Positions 33,572 to 42,504 are shown, counted from the first letter of the stretch. The stretch is DNA of 64,000 nucleotides from Streptomyces sp. Alt3 (GCF_030719215.1 NZ_CP120983.1:1364001-1428000), one strand, 5' to 3'. Numbers and translations are program-made. The notes: generated by a model from the letters alone, not told the origin.

Positions 33572-35986
33572 GTGCACATAGCCAGACCCGGCTCCGCCCT
33601 GCTGGCCACCGCCGTCGCCGTGACCCTCTCGGTGACCGCGCTGCCCGCCGCCTTCGCGGCACCGTCGTCGTCGGCCGTCGTCTCCGAGGTGTACGGAGGC
33701 GGGGGCAACTCCGGTGCGACGCTCACCCGTGACTACATCGAGCTGGCCAACGCCGGCGGGAGCGCCTTCGGCCTGTCAGGCTTCAGCGTCCAGTACCTGC
33801 CGGGCACCCCTTCGGCGGGATCGCTGTGGCAGGTCTCCGAGCTGTCCGGCTCCGTCGCTCCGGGTGGCCGCTACCTCGTCGCCCAGGCCGCGGGCACCGG
33901 CGGCACGGTGGCCCTGCCGGCCGCCGACGCGACCGGCACGATCGCGATGTCCGCGGCGAGCGGCACCGTCGCGCTCGTCTCCGGCACCACGCCGCTGACC
34001 TGCAGGACCGCCGCGGACTGCGCCGCCGACTCCCGGATCGTGGACCTCGTCGGCTACGGCTCCGCGGTCGTGCGGGAGGGCAGCGGTCCCGTCACGGGCG
34101 CCTCCGCCACCGCCTCCGTGGCGCGCGGCTCGGCACTCGCGGACACCGACGACAACGCCGCCGACCTGACCGCTGGTGCCCCGACCCCCGTCAACTCCGC
34201 GGGTGAGACCTCCGGCGGGTCCGGACCGGGCGAGCCCGGCGGGCCGACGGAGCCCGGCACCGTGCGTGTGCACGACATCCAGGGCACGACCCGTCTCTCC
34301 CCGCTCGCCGGACAGCAGGTCACCGGGGTCCCGGGCGTCGTCACCGGCGTGCGGACGACCGGTTCGCGCGGCTTCTGGATCCAGGACACCGCGCCGGACT
34401 CCGACCCCCGCACCAGCGAGGGTGTGTTCGTCTACACCGGTTCCACCGCACCCACGGTCGCGGTCGGCGACTCGGTGCTGGTCAGCGGCAAGGTCGCCGA
34501 GTACTACCCCGCCACCGGGGCGCAGTCGCTCACCCAGATCACCGCCCCGCTGACCACGGTCCTGTCCTCCGGCAACGCCCTGCCGGCGGCCGTCGTCCTC
34601 GACGCCTCCTCGGTGCCCGACGGCTATGTGCCGACGGCCGGCGGCGGTTCGATCGAGGCCATCGCCCTCGACCCGTCGGCGTACGCCCTCGATCTGTACG
34701 AGTCCCTCGAGGGCACCCGCGTCACGATGGCCGATACCCGGGTGACCGGCGCGACGACCGCGTACGACGAGGTCTGGGTGACGGTGAAGCCGCGGGAGAA
34801 CCCGACCCGGCGCGGCGGCACCCTGTACGCCTCCTACGAGGACCAGAACACCGGCCGCCTCAAGGTGATGTCGCTGGACGCCTCGCGGCCGGTCCCGGAC
34901 GCGAACGTCGGCGACGTGCTGACCGGCTCCACCACGGGGGTCGTCGACTACGCGTCGTACGGCGGCTACAACGTGCAGGCCACCGAGCTGGGCACGCTGA
35001 AGGACAACGGCCTGAAGCGCGAGGTGACGCGGAAGCAGAAGCGCAAGGAACTCGCCGTCGCCACCTACAACGTCGAGAACCTCGACGCGAACGACGAGCA
35101 GGCGAAGTTCGACACGCTCGCCCAGGGAGTGGCCGTCAGCCTGTCGTCCCCGGACGTCGTGTCCCTGGAGGAGATCCAGGACGACAACGGTGCGGTGAAC
35201 GACGGCACCGTGGGCTCCGAGGCGACCCTGAAGCGCTTCACCGACGCGATCGTCGCGGCCGGCGGCCCCCGCTACGCCTGGCGCTACGTGGCACCCGAGG
35301 ACGGCCGGGACGGCGGCGAGCCCGGCGGCAACATCCGTAACGTCTTCCTCTTCAACCCCGACCGGGTCGACTTCGTGGACCGCCCGGGCGGTGACGCGAC
35401 GACCGCCGTGCAGGCCGTGAGGACGAAGAAGGGCGCCACGCTCTCCGTGTCGCCCGGCCGGATCAACCCCACGAGCACGGCCTGGGACAGCAGCCGCAAG
35501 CCTCTGGTGGGCGAGTTCCGCTTCCGTGGCGAGTCGGTCTTCGTCATCGCCAACCACTTCGCGTCCAAGGGCGGCGACCAGTCCCTGCACGGCCGCTACC
35601 AGGAGCCGGCGCGCAGCTCGGAGACACAGCGGGTCCGGCAGGCGGCGGAGGTCAACACCTTCGTCACCTCGCTGCTGAAGGCGGACAAGTCGGCCCGGGT
35701 CGTCACGCTCGGCGACCTGAACGACTTCGCCTTCTCCCCCACCGTGAAGGCGCTGACCGCAGGCAAGGTACTCCGGCCGCTGATCACCACCCTGCCCAGG
35801 GGTGAGCAGTACAGCTACGTCTACGACGGCAACTCGCAGACGCTGGACCACATCCTGACCAGCCCCGCCGTCAGCCGCTTCGACTACGACGTGGTGCACA
35901 TCAACGCCGAGTTCGCCGAGCAGGCGAGCGACCACGACCCGCAGATCGTGCGGATCGACGTGAAGGGGAAGGGCCACCGGCACTGA
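33572..35986 (+). CDS. Secreted endonuclease/exonuclease/phosphatase-family nuclease with lamin-tail domain
   Basis: An 804-residue secreted protein. After a signal peptide (ending AAFAAP) comes a lamin-tail domain (VVSEVYGGGGNSGATLTRDY, WQVSELSGSVAPGGRYLV), then an OB-fold-like segment (FWIQDTAPDSDPRTSEG, VSGKVAEYYP), and a C-terminal EEP catalytic domain from about residue 495. Catalytic motifs seen are ATYNVENLDAND, SLEEIQDDNG, NHFASKGGD, LGDLNDFAFS and ASDHDPQI. The order matches extracellular nucleases such as NucH/ExeM, which degrade environmental DNA. The GTG at 33572 places the signal peptide at the N terminus. Confidence 0.87.
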   Translation: MHIARPGSALLATAVAVTLSVTALPAAFAAPSSSAVVSEVYGGGGNSGATLTRDYIELANAGGSAFGLSGFSVQYLPGTPSAGSLWQVSELSGSVAPGGRYLVAQAAGTGGTVALPAADATGTIAMSAASGTVALVSGTTPLTCRTAADCAADSRIVDLVGYGSAVVREGSGPVTGASATASVARGSALADTDDNAADLTAGAPTPVNSAGETSGGSGPGEPGGPTEPGTVRVHDIQGTTRLSPLAGQQVTGVPGVVTGVRTTGSRGFWIQDTAPDSDPRTSEGVFVYTGSTAPTVAVGDSVLVSGKVAEYYPATGAQSLTQITAPLTTVLSSGNALPAAVVLDASSVPDGYVPTAGGGSIEAIALDPSAYALDLYESLEGTRVTMADTRVTGATTAYDEVWVTVKPRENPTRRGGTLYASYEDQNTGRLKVMSLDASRPVPDANVGDVLTGSTTGVVDYASYGGYNVQATELGTLKDNGLKREVTRKQKRKELAVATYNVENLDANDEQAKFDTLAQGVAVSLSSPDVVSLEEIQDDNGAVNDGTVGSEATLKRFTDAIVAAGGPRYAWRYVAPEDGRDGGEPGGNIRNVFLFNPDRVDFVDRPGGDATTAVQAVRTKKGATLSVSPGRINPTSTAWDSSRKPLVGEFRFRGESVFVIANHFASKGGDQSLHGRYQEPARSSETQRVRQAAEVNTFVTSLLKADKSARVVTLGDLNDFAFSPTVKALTAGKVLRPLITTLPRGEQYSYVYDGNSQTLDHILTSPAVSRFDYDVVHINAEFAEQASDHDPQIVRIDVKGKGHRH

Positions 35987-35991
35987 CCCGC

Positions 35992-36025
35992 CCGGGTGGC
36001 GGTCCCCGCCGGGGCCGCCACCCGG
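35992..36025 (+). terminator. Hairpin after the nuclease gene
   Basis: An 11-bp perfect stem CCGGGTGGCGG/CCGCCACCCGG with an inner CCCC/GGGG stem begins 6 bp after the nuclease stop. Confidence 0.7.
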
Positions 36026-36030
36026 ACCCC

Positions 36031-36276
36031 CGCCCGTACGACCGGCCGTATCGCTACTCCCCCCGCACGACTGCCGAGGCCGCTCCACCCGCCGGGATCT
36101 CCCGCAGGCTGAACGAGGTGCTGCTCCAGGCGAGCACCGCTCTCGATACGGAGCACCGCCCCGGGCTGCTCGGCGGCGTCACGGTCGTGAGGGCGGGGGA
36201 ACTCACAGCGGTGCCGTACGCGGTGTGGGCGAACCGGGGGGCGGGGGCGATGCGGGTGTGGAGTTCCCTGGGCTGA
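36031..36276 (+). pseudogene. C-terminal remnant of a GH127/DUF1680-type glycoside hydrolase
   Basis: A plus-strand frame without a start codon reads DRPYRYSPRTTAEAAPPAG, then EHRPGLLGGVTVVRAGELTA and VPYAVWANRGAGAMRVWSSLG before a TGA at 36274. This is the characteristic end of GH127 (beta-L-arabinofuranosidase-type, DUF1680) proteins, where LTAVPYxxWANRGPGxMxVW closes the protein. Nothing upstream continues the frame as GH127; the nuclease terminator stands there instead. The rest of the gene, about 550 codons in full-length members, is gone. The last 74 bp are overlapped antisense by the tail of the alpha/beta hydrolase gene. Confidence 0.7.
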
Positions 36277-37252
36277 CCGCCGTACCCCGCGACACCTGCG
36301 GGCCCGGAGCGCCCTGCCCGGCCTGGGAGGACTGCGCGGCCTGGGAGGACTGCGCGGTCCGGGTGCCCTGCGCCTGGTGCGGCAGCCGGGCGACGGGGTC
36401 CGGGCCGAGCGGCTGGTCCGTGAAGAAGCGGGTCACCAGGGCGGCGACCTCGTCGGACCGCTCCAGCACGACCCAGTGGTCGGACTCCGGGAGGGTGAGG
36501 AAGCGGCTCCCCTCGATCGTCTCCGCGAACCGGCGCTGCAGCTCGGGCGGTGTCACCGTGTCGTGCTCCCCGGCGAACACCAGCGCCGGTACGCCCGAGA
36601 GCCCGCCCGAGAAGTCCGGCCGGTCCCCGAGCGCGCGCCGCAGCGACTCGGCCGCGTGCTCCGAGTGCGCGAGCGCGTGCAGGAAGGAGCGCCGCACGTA
36701 GCGCCGCGCCAGTTCCCTGCGGTGCACGTGCCGTTCGGGGTCCAGGCACATCAGCCCGTCGGCCGCCTGCGACGCGAAACCCTCGATGTCGCCCTCCGTC
36801 AGCGCCTGCGTCGCCCGGACCCAGTAGGCGCGCTGGTCCTCACCGATGTGGGTGGGGACGCCTCCGAGGACGAGCCGCGCGATGCGCCGCGGGTCGTGGC
36901 GCGCACAGCCGAAGGCGATGGCCGCTCCGTAGGAGAAGCCGAAGAGATTGATCCGGGAGGCGCCCAGGTCGTCGATGATCCCGGTGACCGCCGCGCGCAG
37001 GACCGGGGCACTGGGACCGGGCGGCAGGGGGTCCGCCGAGCCCATGCCGGGAAGATCGGCGGTCACCACGTCGGCCACCGGGCCCAGGTGGTCGTCCATC
37101 TGGGGCCACCCGTACATGCCTTGCAGCGCACCGCCGATGACGAGTACCGGTTCGGTGGCGCAGGCCTTGCCGGCGGCCGGGTCACGGGGCAGCAGGCGGT
37201 AGCCGTACCGCAGTCCGTCCACGGTCAGCGAGCGGATGATCTCCTCGGGCAC
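36203..37252 (-). CDS. Alpha/beta-fold hydrolase of the KS/ACP cluster
   Basis: A 349-residue hydrolase with nucleophile elbow FGFSYGAA (Ser107), VTADLPGMGSAD, LVFAGEHDTVTPPE (acid) and LPESDHWVVLERSD (His). The catalytic domain ends near residue 285; a further 65 residues rich in Gln, Ser, Ala and Pro follow (including two identical QSSQAA-type units) and end in a Pro run that reads antisense across the GH127 remnant, so the tail may be an acquired read-through extension. It begins 18 bp after the ketosynthase stop and is probably the third gene of the ACP-KS-hydrolase operon, where it could release or trim the acyl product. This role is inference. Confidence 0.75.
   Translation of the reverse strand: MPEEIIRSLTVDGLRYGYRLLPRDPAAGKACATEPVLVIGGALQGMYGWPQMDDHLGPVADVVTADLPGMGSADPLPPGPSAPVLRAAVTGIIDDLGASRINLFGFSYGAAIAFGCARHDPRRIARLVLGGVPTHIGEDQRAYWVRATQALTEGDIEGFASQAADGLMCLDPERHVHRRELARRYVRRSFLHALAHSEHAAESLRRALGDRPDFSGGLSGVPALVFAGEHDTVTPPELQRRFAETIEGSRFLTLPESDHWVVLERSDEVAALVTRFFTDQPLGPDPVARLPHQAQGTRTAQSSQAAQSSQAGQGAPGPQVSRGTAVSPGNSTPASPPPPGSPTPRTAPL
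36321..36356. repeat. 18-bp tandem repeat in the hydrolase tail
   Basis: GCCTGGGAGGACTGCGCG occurs twice in direct succession and encodes duplicated QSSQAA units in the low-complexity C-terminal tail. Confidence 0.85.
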
Positions 37253-37270
37253 GGTGCTCCTCGCTTCCCG

Positions 37271-38545
37271 TCAGGCCCTGGTGAGCACGAGCGCCGCGTT
37301 GTGTCCGCCGAAGCCGAGCGAGGTCTTGACTGCGCAGTCGAACGCCGCGTGCCGGGCCTCCTTGCTCACCACTTCGACGGGGATCGCCGGGTCGGGGGCG
37401 TCGAGGTTGCCGGTCGGCGGGACGAGCTGGTGCTGGAGTGCGAGGACGGTCAGTGCGGCCTCGATCCCGCCCGCGGCGCCCAGGGTGTGTCCGGTCATGG
37501 CCTTCGTCGAGGTGACGAGGGGGTGTTCACCGAGGACGCGGCGCAGCATGGTCGCCTCGATGAGGTCGTTGGCGACGGTCGACGTCCCGTGGGCGTTGAC
37601 GTGGCCGATGTCGGAGGCGTCGACACCGGCGTCGGCCAGGGCCGTGCGCAGCGCGCGCTCGATGCCCAGGCCGTCGGGGTCGGGGGCGACGGCGGAGTGG
37701 GCGTCGCTGGAGGCCCCGTAGCCGGCGACCCGGGCGCGGACGGTGGCACCGCGGGCGCGGGCGTGCTCGGGCCGCTCCATGACGAGGAGTCCGGCGCCCT
37801 CGCCGACCACGAACCCGTCGCGGTGCGTGTCGAAGGGACGGCACGCGGCCGTGGGGTCGTCGCGCCGGGTGGAGACGGCCCGCATCTGACAGGCGCTGGC
37901 GATCAGCAGCCGGGAGCGAACCGATTCGGCGCCGCCCGCCACGACGATGTCGCAGGCACCGGTGCGGAGCATCTGGTGGGCCGTGCCGATGGCCACCGTG
38001 CCCGAGGAGCAGGCCGTGGACACGGCCTGGCTCGGCCCGTGCACGCCCAGGTCCATGGCGACGCTGCTCGCGGCCCCGTTGACGACGCTCAGCGGGGCAA
38101 GTTTCGGGGAGACGCGCCGCGCGCCGCGCTCGGTGAGGGTGGTGTGCTGCTCGTCGTAGAAGGGCAGTCCTCCATGGGCCGAGCCGATGACGACGGCGAC
38201 GCGCCCGCTGTCCCAGACCGAGGGGTCGAGTCCGGCGTCCGCGACCGCCTCACGGGCCGCGATCACGGCCAGTTGCGAGAACCGGTCCATCAGGCGCTGC
38301 GCGGCGACCCCCAGGACGGCCTTCGGGTCCAGGCCGTCGACGGTGTACATGAAGTCGCAGGGCAGCCCGTCGAGTTCCGGTAGGTGGGGTACGGAGGGGG
38401 CGACCGCCGTGTCACAGACACCGCGCCAGGCGTCGTCGGCCCCCACACCGGCGGCGGTGACCAGGCCGACGCCGGTGACCGCGGCGCTGAACGGCTCGAT
38501 GCCCGGCCGCACGGACCGGCGGGCGAACGGCCCCGGGGCCGTCAC
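37271..38545 (-). CDS. Beta-ketoacyl-ACP synthase (KAS II-like)
   Basis: A 424-residue condensing enzyme with an intact active site: Cys179 in VSTACSSGT, His319 in NAHGTST, Lys348 in STKAM and His353 in TGHTLGAAGG. The fold and length are those of FabF-type or type II polyketide ketosynthases. No chain-length factor, ketoreductase, cyclase or acyltransferase is beside it, so it is neither a standard fatty-acid locus nor a complete aromatic polyketide cluster. The GTG start overlaps the stop of the ACP gene (GTGA), and the hydrolase follows after 18 bp. The product is unknown; a short fatty acyl or polyketide chain carried on the local ACP is the obvious guess. Confidence 0.9.
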   Translation of the reverse strand: MTAPGPFARRSVRPGIEPFSAAVTGVGLVTAAGVGADDAWRGVCDTAVAPSVPHLPELDGLPCDFMYTVDGLDPKAVLGVAAQRLMDRFSQLAVIAAREAVADAGLDPSVWDSGRVAVVIGSAHGGLPFYDEQHTTLTERGARRVSPKLAPLSVVNGAASSVAMDLGVHGPSQAVSTACSSGTVAIGTAHQMLRTGACDIVVAGGAESVRSRLLIASACQMRAVSTRRDDPTAACRPFDTHRDGFVVGEGAGLLVMERPEHARARGATVRARVAGYGASSDAHSAVAPDPDGLGIERALRTALADAGVDASDIGHVNAHGTSTVANDLIEATMLRRVLGEHPLVTSTKAMTGHTLGAAGGIEAALTVLALQHQLVPPTGNLDAPDPAIPVEVVSKEARHAAFDCAVKTSLGFGGHNAALVLTRA

Positions 38546-38775
38546 GCTCCGGCCTTGCTGTGCACGGCCGCGACCAGATGGGCGACCGTGTCGCGCGACG
38601 ACAGGACGACGTCCTCCAGATCGACGTCCATCCGGTCCTCGATGAGGAGCCGGAGCTCCTCCAGGGCGAGCGAGTCCAGCCGCAGTTGCCGGAGCGGCAC
38701 CTCGGGCCGGATGGCCGCCGGGTCGGTTCCGAACCTGGTGACGAGCAAGGCGCTGATCTCTTCCGAGGTGCACAT
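38542..38775 (-). CDS. Acyl carrier protein
   Basis: A 77-residue carrier protein. Ser35 in LRLDSLALEEL is the phosphopantetheine attachment site; the surrounding helices (EEISALLVTRF, ELRLLIEDRM, TVAHLVAAV) fit a discrete type II ACP. The ATG at 38775 has GGAGGAG 7 bp upstream, better than any longer start. It is the first gene of the three-gene unit ACP-KS-hydrolase and should deliver the acyl chain to the ketosynthase. The 248 bp upstream are divergent with the Ddn-like gene and hold the promoter. Confidence 0.9.
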   Translation of the reverse strand: MCTSEEISALLVTRFGTDPAAIRPEVPLRQLRLDSLALEELRLLIEDRMDVDLEDVVLSSRDTVAHLVAAVHSKAGA

Positions 38776-39023
38776 GGGGACGCTCCTCCGCTCTCGGTAC
38801 GCGGTGACGCCGGCCGCGTGGGGGGTGAGATGGCCATCGGGGACGCCGGCTGCTCGGGAGGGACCCTTTATACGCCTTCCACGCCGCTGTTCCCGACCCC
38901 GTTCCCCCGTGAGGAGGGGGGACGGGCAGGTGTGCGATTCCGCCGCGCCGCGGCGGCGGGTGACACCATGGGCACGGACGTACGGACGTACGGCCACGAG
39001 CGTCTGACGGAGACGGGGACACC

Positions 39024-39467
39024 ATGACGACGGAGCAGCACGACGGGGCGGTGCGGAGCAGCCCGGCCACATGGGTGGCGGCACAGGCCGAGTTGTACGA
39101 GTCGTCGGGCGGGACGAAGGGCACCACCCAGCTAGGTGTCCCCTGCCTGCTGCTGGACTACGTGGGCCGGCGCAGCGGTGCCAGGAGGCGGACGGTGCTG
39201 ATGTACGGGCGGGACGGCGACGACTACCTGGTCGTGGGGTCGAACGGCGGCTCGGACAGTCATCCCCTCTGGTACCTGAACCTCCTGGACGGTCCCGAGG
39301 TGGACGTCCGGGTCGGTACGGAGCGCTTCCCCGCGCTCGCCGAGACGCTCACGCCCGAGGAGAAGGAGCGGGTGTGGCCGCACCTGGTGGAGGTCTTCCC
39401 GCGGTACGCGGCGTACCGGGCGAAGACCGGCCGTGACATTCCGGTGGTCCGGCTCCGACGGCGCTGA
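39024..39467 (+). CDS. F420-dependent (Ddn-type) nitroreductase/quinone reductase
   Basis: A 147-residue split-barrel protein of the deazaflavin-dependent nitroreductase family. Seen are LGVPCLLLDYVGRRSGARRR (start of the F420-binding barrel), GDDYLVVGSNGGSDSHPLWY and a C-terminal FPRYAAYRAKTGRDIPVVRL, all characteristic. Members use F420H2 to reduce quinones or nitro-compounds at the membrane. The ATG at 39024 precedes the conserved core by about 15 residues. The neighbouring nitroreductase could be functionally related; the two genes are 136 bp apart and may be separate transcripts. Confidence 0.85.
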   Translation: MTTEQHDGAVRSSPATWVAAQAELYESSGGTKGTTQLGVPCLLLDYVGRRSGARRRTVLMYGRDGDDYLVVGSNGGSDSHPLWYLNLLDGPEVDVRVGTERFPALAETLTPEEKERVWPHLVEVFPRYAAYRAKTGRDIPVVRLRRR

Positions 39468-39603
39468 CCTGCACGGACGGGAGTTCCTTCCCCCGCGCGG
39501 GATCCGGGTGGGAGCGGGAACTCCGACCGTCACTGGACGGGAGGGGAACAGCACCTCCAACAGGGCTCCCGGCGCCGGGTCTTGAGCCGTAAACTCCGCG
39601 ATC

Positions 39604-40335
39604 ATGACCTTCGAAACGGTGTACTCCGACGCGCCCGCCCTTGACGGACCCGCCCTCTTCCCGACCATGGCCACCATGCGCGCCATGCGCCGCCTCAGGC
39701 CGGACGCCGTCCCGGACGAGACGATCGACCAGCTCGTACAGGCCGCGGTCTGGGGGCCGAGCGGCGGCAACATGCAGGCGTACGAGTACGTCGTCGTCAC
39801 CGACCGCGCGGTGATGGCGGACCTCGCCCCCCTCTGGAAGCGCTGCGTGGACGCCTACCTCGCGACGACCGGCAAGCACGCCCCGAAGGGCATGGACGAG
39901 GCGGCGTACGGGCGGATGGTGGCGGCGATCGAGTACCAGCGCGACCATTTCGCGGAGACCCCGGCGCTGATCATCCCCTGTTACAAGTTCCCGGAGGCGC
40001 AGTTCGACGAGGAGGGCCTGGGGGTCTACGCCGCGTCGCTCGGCCCCGCGGGTCTCGAGCACATGTCGAGCACCCAGACGCGCTTCCAGGCACTCGCGGA
40101 GGGCTCCTGCGTCTACCCGGGCGTCCAGAACCTGCTGCTCGCCGCGCGGGCACTGGGGCTCGCGGCCAACCTGACCATCTGGCACCTGATGCTGGAGCAG
40201 GAGTGGAAGAAGGCCCTCGGGATCCCCTCGGACACGCACACCTTCGCCGCCATTCCGGTGGGGTGGCCGCAGGGCAACTTCGGACCGGTCCGGCGCCGTC
40301 CGGTGGCGGATGTGATCCACCGGGACCGCTGGTAG
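39604..40335 (+). CDS. Nitroreductase-family flavoprotein
   Basis: A 243-residue FMN enzyme of the nitroreductase family. The N-terminal TMRAMRRLRPDAVPDETIDQ and AAVWGPSGGNMQAYEYVVVT are the FMN-binding signatures; NLLLAARALGLAANLTIWHL in the C-terminal third is the second family motif, and the protein ends in RRRPVADVIHRDRW. Substrates in the family range from nitroaromatics to flavins and enones. Its stop is followed by a good hairpin. It reads in the same direction as the Ddn-like gene, but with its own spacing and probably its own promoter. Confidence 0.87.
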   Translation: MTFETVYSDAPALDGPALFPTMATMRAMRRLRPDAVPDETIDQLVQAAVWGPSGGNMQAYEYVVVTDRAVMADLAPLWKRCVDAYLATTGKHAPKGMDEAAYGRMVAAIEYQRDHFAETPALIIPCYKFPEAQFDEEGLGVYAASLGPAGLEHMSSTQTRFQALAEGSCVYPGVQNLLLAARALGLAANLTIWHLMLEQEWKKALGIPSDTHTFAAIPVGWPQGNFGPVRRRPVADVIHRDRW

Positions 40336-40347
40336 CCGCAGCGTCGC

Positions 40348-40375
40348 GCCGTCACCCTCCACCAGGGGTGACGGC
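40348..40375 (+). terminator. Hairpin after the nitroreductase gene
   Basis: A perfect 10-bp stem GCCGTCACCC/GGGTGACGGC with an 8-base loop starts 12 bp after the stop. Confidence 0.65.
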
Positions 40376-40550
40376 CCACCCGAGCGGCCTACGAAAGCCC
40401 TCAAATCCATTGGAGTGAAGGGAAGTTGAACACGCCTGGGCATCATTGTCAGGTCCTGGGCGGCTGGATAGCCTGTGCGGGCTCAGCGGCCCTCGGTCCA
40501 CCCCCACCGGGTCCGGAGGGCCTCCCCTCCCCCACAGACCTGGAGCAGGT

Positions 40551-42095
40551 ATGCCCCGACGTCCCGCCGGCCACACCCGAGGCCGTGCCGCCGTTCTGGC
40601 CTCTCTGACCGTCACCGCCCTCGTCGCCGCCGGCCAGTCGGCCGGAGCCGCCCCCGCCGACGAGGATTCCATGAACCAGGCCTTCGACCGGGCCGCCGAG
40701 GAGTACGGCGTACCGCGCGACCTGCTCGCCGCCGTCGGCTACGGCGAGACCCATCTGAACGGCCACGCCGGGCTCCCCAGCCAGGACAACGGCTACGGCG
40801 TGATGCACCTGGTCAGCAATCCGGCCAACCACTCGCTGGAGAAGGCCTCCGCGCTGACGGGTGAGTCCACGGCGGAGCTCCGCAAGGACACCGGGACGAA
40901 CATCCTGGGCGGCGCGGCCGTGCTGCGGGACCACGCGGACACGCTGGGCATGGACACGGCCGACCGTGCGGACATCGACGCCTGGTACCCGGTCGTCGCC
41001 CGCTACAGCGGAGCCGAGGGTGGCGTCGCCGCGCTCTACGCGGACACCGTCTACACCTTCCTCGCGGAGGGGCTGCGGGCCACCGTGGCGGGCGGCGAAC
41101 AGGTCTCCGTCACCTCCCGGCCGGTCTCACCCGACAAGGGCCCCTTCGCGAAGGCCGACATCACCGCCCAGAGCCCGGACTACCCGCCGGGCCTCTGGGT
41201 CGCGGCCAACTCCGCCAACTTCGCGACGGGCCGCACGGCGACGGTGGACAAGGTGGTCATCCACGTCACCCAGGGCTCGTACGCCGGGACCATCAGCTGG
41301 TTCCAGAACGCGACCTCGAAGGTCAGCTCCCACTACGTGGTCCGTTCCTCGGACGGCCAGGTCACCCAGATGGTGCGCGACAAGGACACCGCGTACCACG
41401 CCAAGAGCGCCAACGCCTCGTCGCTCGGCATCGAGCACGAGGGCTTCATCGACGACCCGTCATGGTTCACGGACACGATGTACCGCTCGTCGGCCGCGCT
41501 GACGAAGTACCTGTGCGACCGGTACGGCATCGCCAAGAACAGGTCGCACATCATCGGGCACAGCGAGGCGCCCGGCAACGACCACACCGACCCGGGCGCC
41601 AACTGGAACTGGACCTACTACATGCAGCTCGTCGGCGGCGCCGCCGGTTCGGCCGACGGTCTGAGCTTCGCGTCGTACACGGTCCAGAAGAGCGGCTCGA
41701 CGGGGTCCCAGGTGAAGGCCCTCCAGACGCTGCTCAACCAGCAGGGCTATCAGGCGGGCGCCGAGGACGGCGTCTTCGGCACCGCCACCGGGAACGCCGT
41801 GCGCGCCTTCCAGACCGCGCGTGGTCTCGACGCCGACGGCACGGTCGGCCCGAAGACCTGGACCGCCCTGCTCTCGGCAGGCACCACTCCGGCTCTGGGC
41901 ACCGGCGCCTCGGGCGACGGGGTGAAGCGGCTGCAACGGGCGCTGACCGCGGCACTGGGCAGAACCGTCGCCGCCGACGGTGCCTTCGGTACGAACACGG
42001 ACAAGGCGGTCCGCGACTACCAGAGCTCGCGGAACCTCTCGGTCGACGGCACCGTCGGCGCCGGCACCTGGGCCGCACTGCAGTCCGGGCGCTGA
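40551..42095 (+). CDS. Secreted N-acetylmuramoyl-L-alanine amidase with peptidoglycan-binding repeats
   Basis: A 514-residue secreted wall hydrolase. A signal peptide (about residues 1-34) is followed by a helical, lysozyme/transglycosylase-like segment (FDRAAEEYGVPRDLLAAVGY with GETHLNGHAG), then an amidase_2 domain from about residue 220: VVIHVTQGSYAGTISWF (zinc His), SSHYVVRSSDGQVTQMV, IIGHSEAPGNDHTDPG. Two PG_binding_1 repeats (KALQTLLNQQGYQAG and KRLQRALTAALG) close the protein. It would cleave the stem peptide from muramic acid. The ATG at 40551 has GGAG 6 bp upstream. Confidence 0.9.
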   Translation: MPRRPAGHTRGRAAVLASLTVTALVAAGQSAGAAPADEDSMNQAFDRAAEEYGVPRDLLAAVGYGETHLNGHAGLPSQDNGYGVMHLVSNPANHSLEKASALTGESTAELRKDTGTNILGGAAVLRDHADTLGMDTADRADIDAWYPVVARYSGAEGGVAALYADTVYTFLAEGLRATVAGGEQVSVTSRPVSPDKGPFAKADITAQSPDYPPGLWVAANSANFATGRTATVDKVVIHVTQGSYAGTISWFQNATSKVSSHYVVRSSDGQVTQMVRDKDTAYHAKSANASSLGIEHEGFIDDPSWFTDTMYRSSAALTKYLCDRYGIAKNRSHIIGHSEAPGNDHTDPGANWNWTYYMQLVGGAAGSADGLSFASYTVQKSGSTGSQVKALQTLLNQQGYQAGAEDGVFGTATGNAVRAFQTARGLDADGTVGPKTWTALLSAGTTPALGTGASGDGVKRLQRALTAALGRTVAADGAFGTNTDKAVRDYQSSRNLSVDGTVGAGTWAALQSGR

Positions 42096-42132
42096 CCACC
42101 CCCACCCGCGCACGCCCGTCGAGGGGGGACGG

Positions 42133-42166
42133 CCTCTCCTGCCACCGGCCACCACGGCAGGAGAGG
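42133..42166 (+). terminator. Hairpin after the amidase gene
   Basis: CCTCTCCTGCC pairs perfectly with GGCAGGAGAGG around a 12-base loop, 37 bp after the amidase stop. Confidence 0.6.
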
Positions 42167-42339
42167 AGGGCCCGCCCGGCGACGGCCGGCCGACGCGCCG
42201 CCCGGGGAGCCGTCCCGGCCACCCGTGTGCTCCGGAGCGCACCCGGAAGGCGCCGGTACGCCTTCCCCGGCACCACGCCCGCGGGCGAGTCTGGGCCCTG
42301 TCGGCACCCGGCCGACGGGACTCGGAGGGCGGTCGGAGC

Positions 42340-42504
42340 ATGGCTCGTACACAGTCGAGGTGCGGAGCACCCACCCAGAAGGGCACACGCTGCCGACGGC
42401 TGGCGATGAAGGACGCCTCCCGCTGCGACCGGCACCGGGGCGACTGGTCGAAGTACACGGTCGCCCGGCGCAAGGAACAGGAGAAGGCCGCCCGTCGCAG
42501 GTGA
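42340..42504 (+). CDS. Small Cys/His protein, DUF5763-like
   Basis: A 54-residue basic protein with RCGAPTQKGTRCRRLAM and RCDRHRGDW, i.e. a C-x8-C-x9-C-x2-H arrangement that could bind one zinc ion; this is the layout of the DUF5763-type mini-proteins. The C terminus is strongly basic (VARRKEQEKAARRR), which suggests nucleic-acid contact. The ATG at 42340 follows GGTCGGAG. It is isolated between two hairpins, so it is probably its own transcript. The function is unknown. Confidence 0.65.
   Translation: MARTQSRCGAPTQKGTRCRRLAMKDASRCDRHRGDWSKYTVARRKEQEKAARRR

Noticed and set aside
36054..36749. A 231-codon minus-strand frame ending beyond the hydrolase
   Set aside because: Its first part is a shifted frame of the hydrolase gene; no start or ribosome-binding site supports it, and its end is better explained as antisense of the GH127 remnant.
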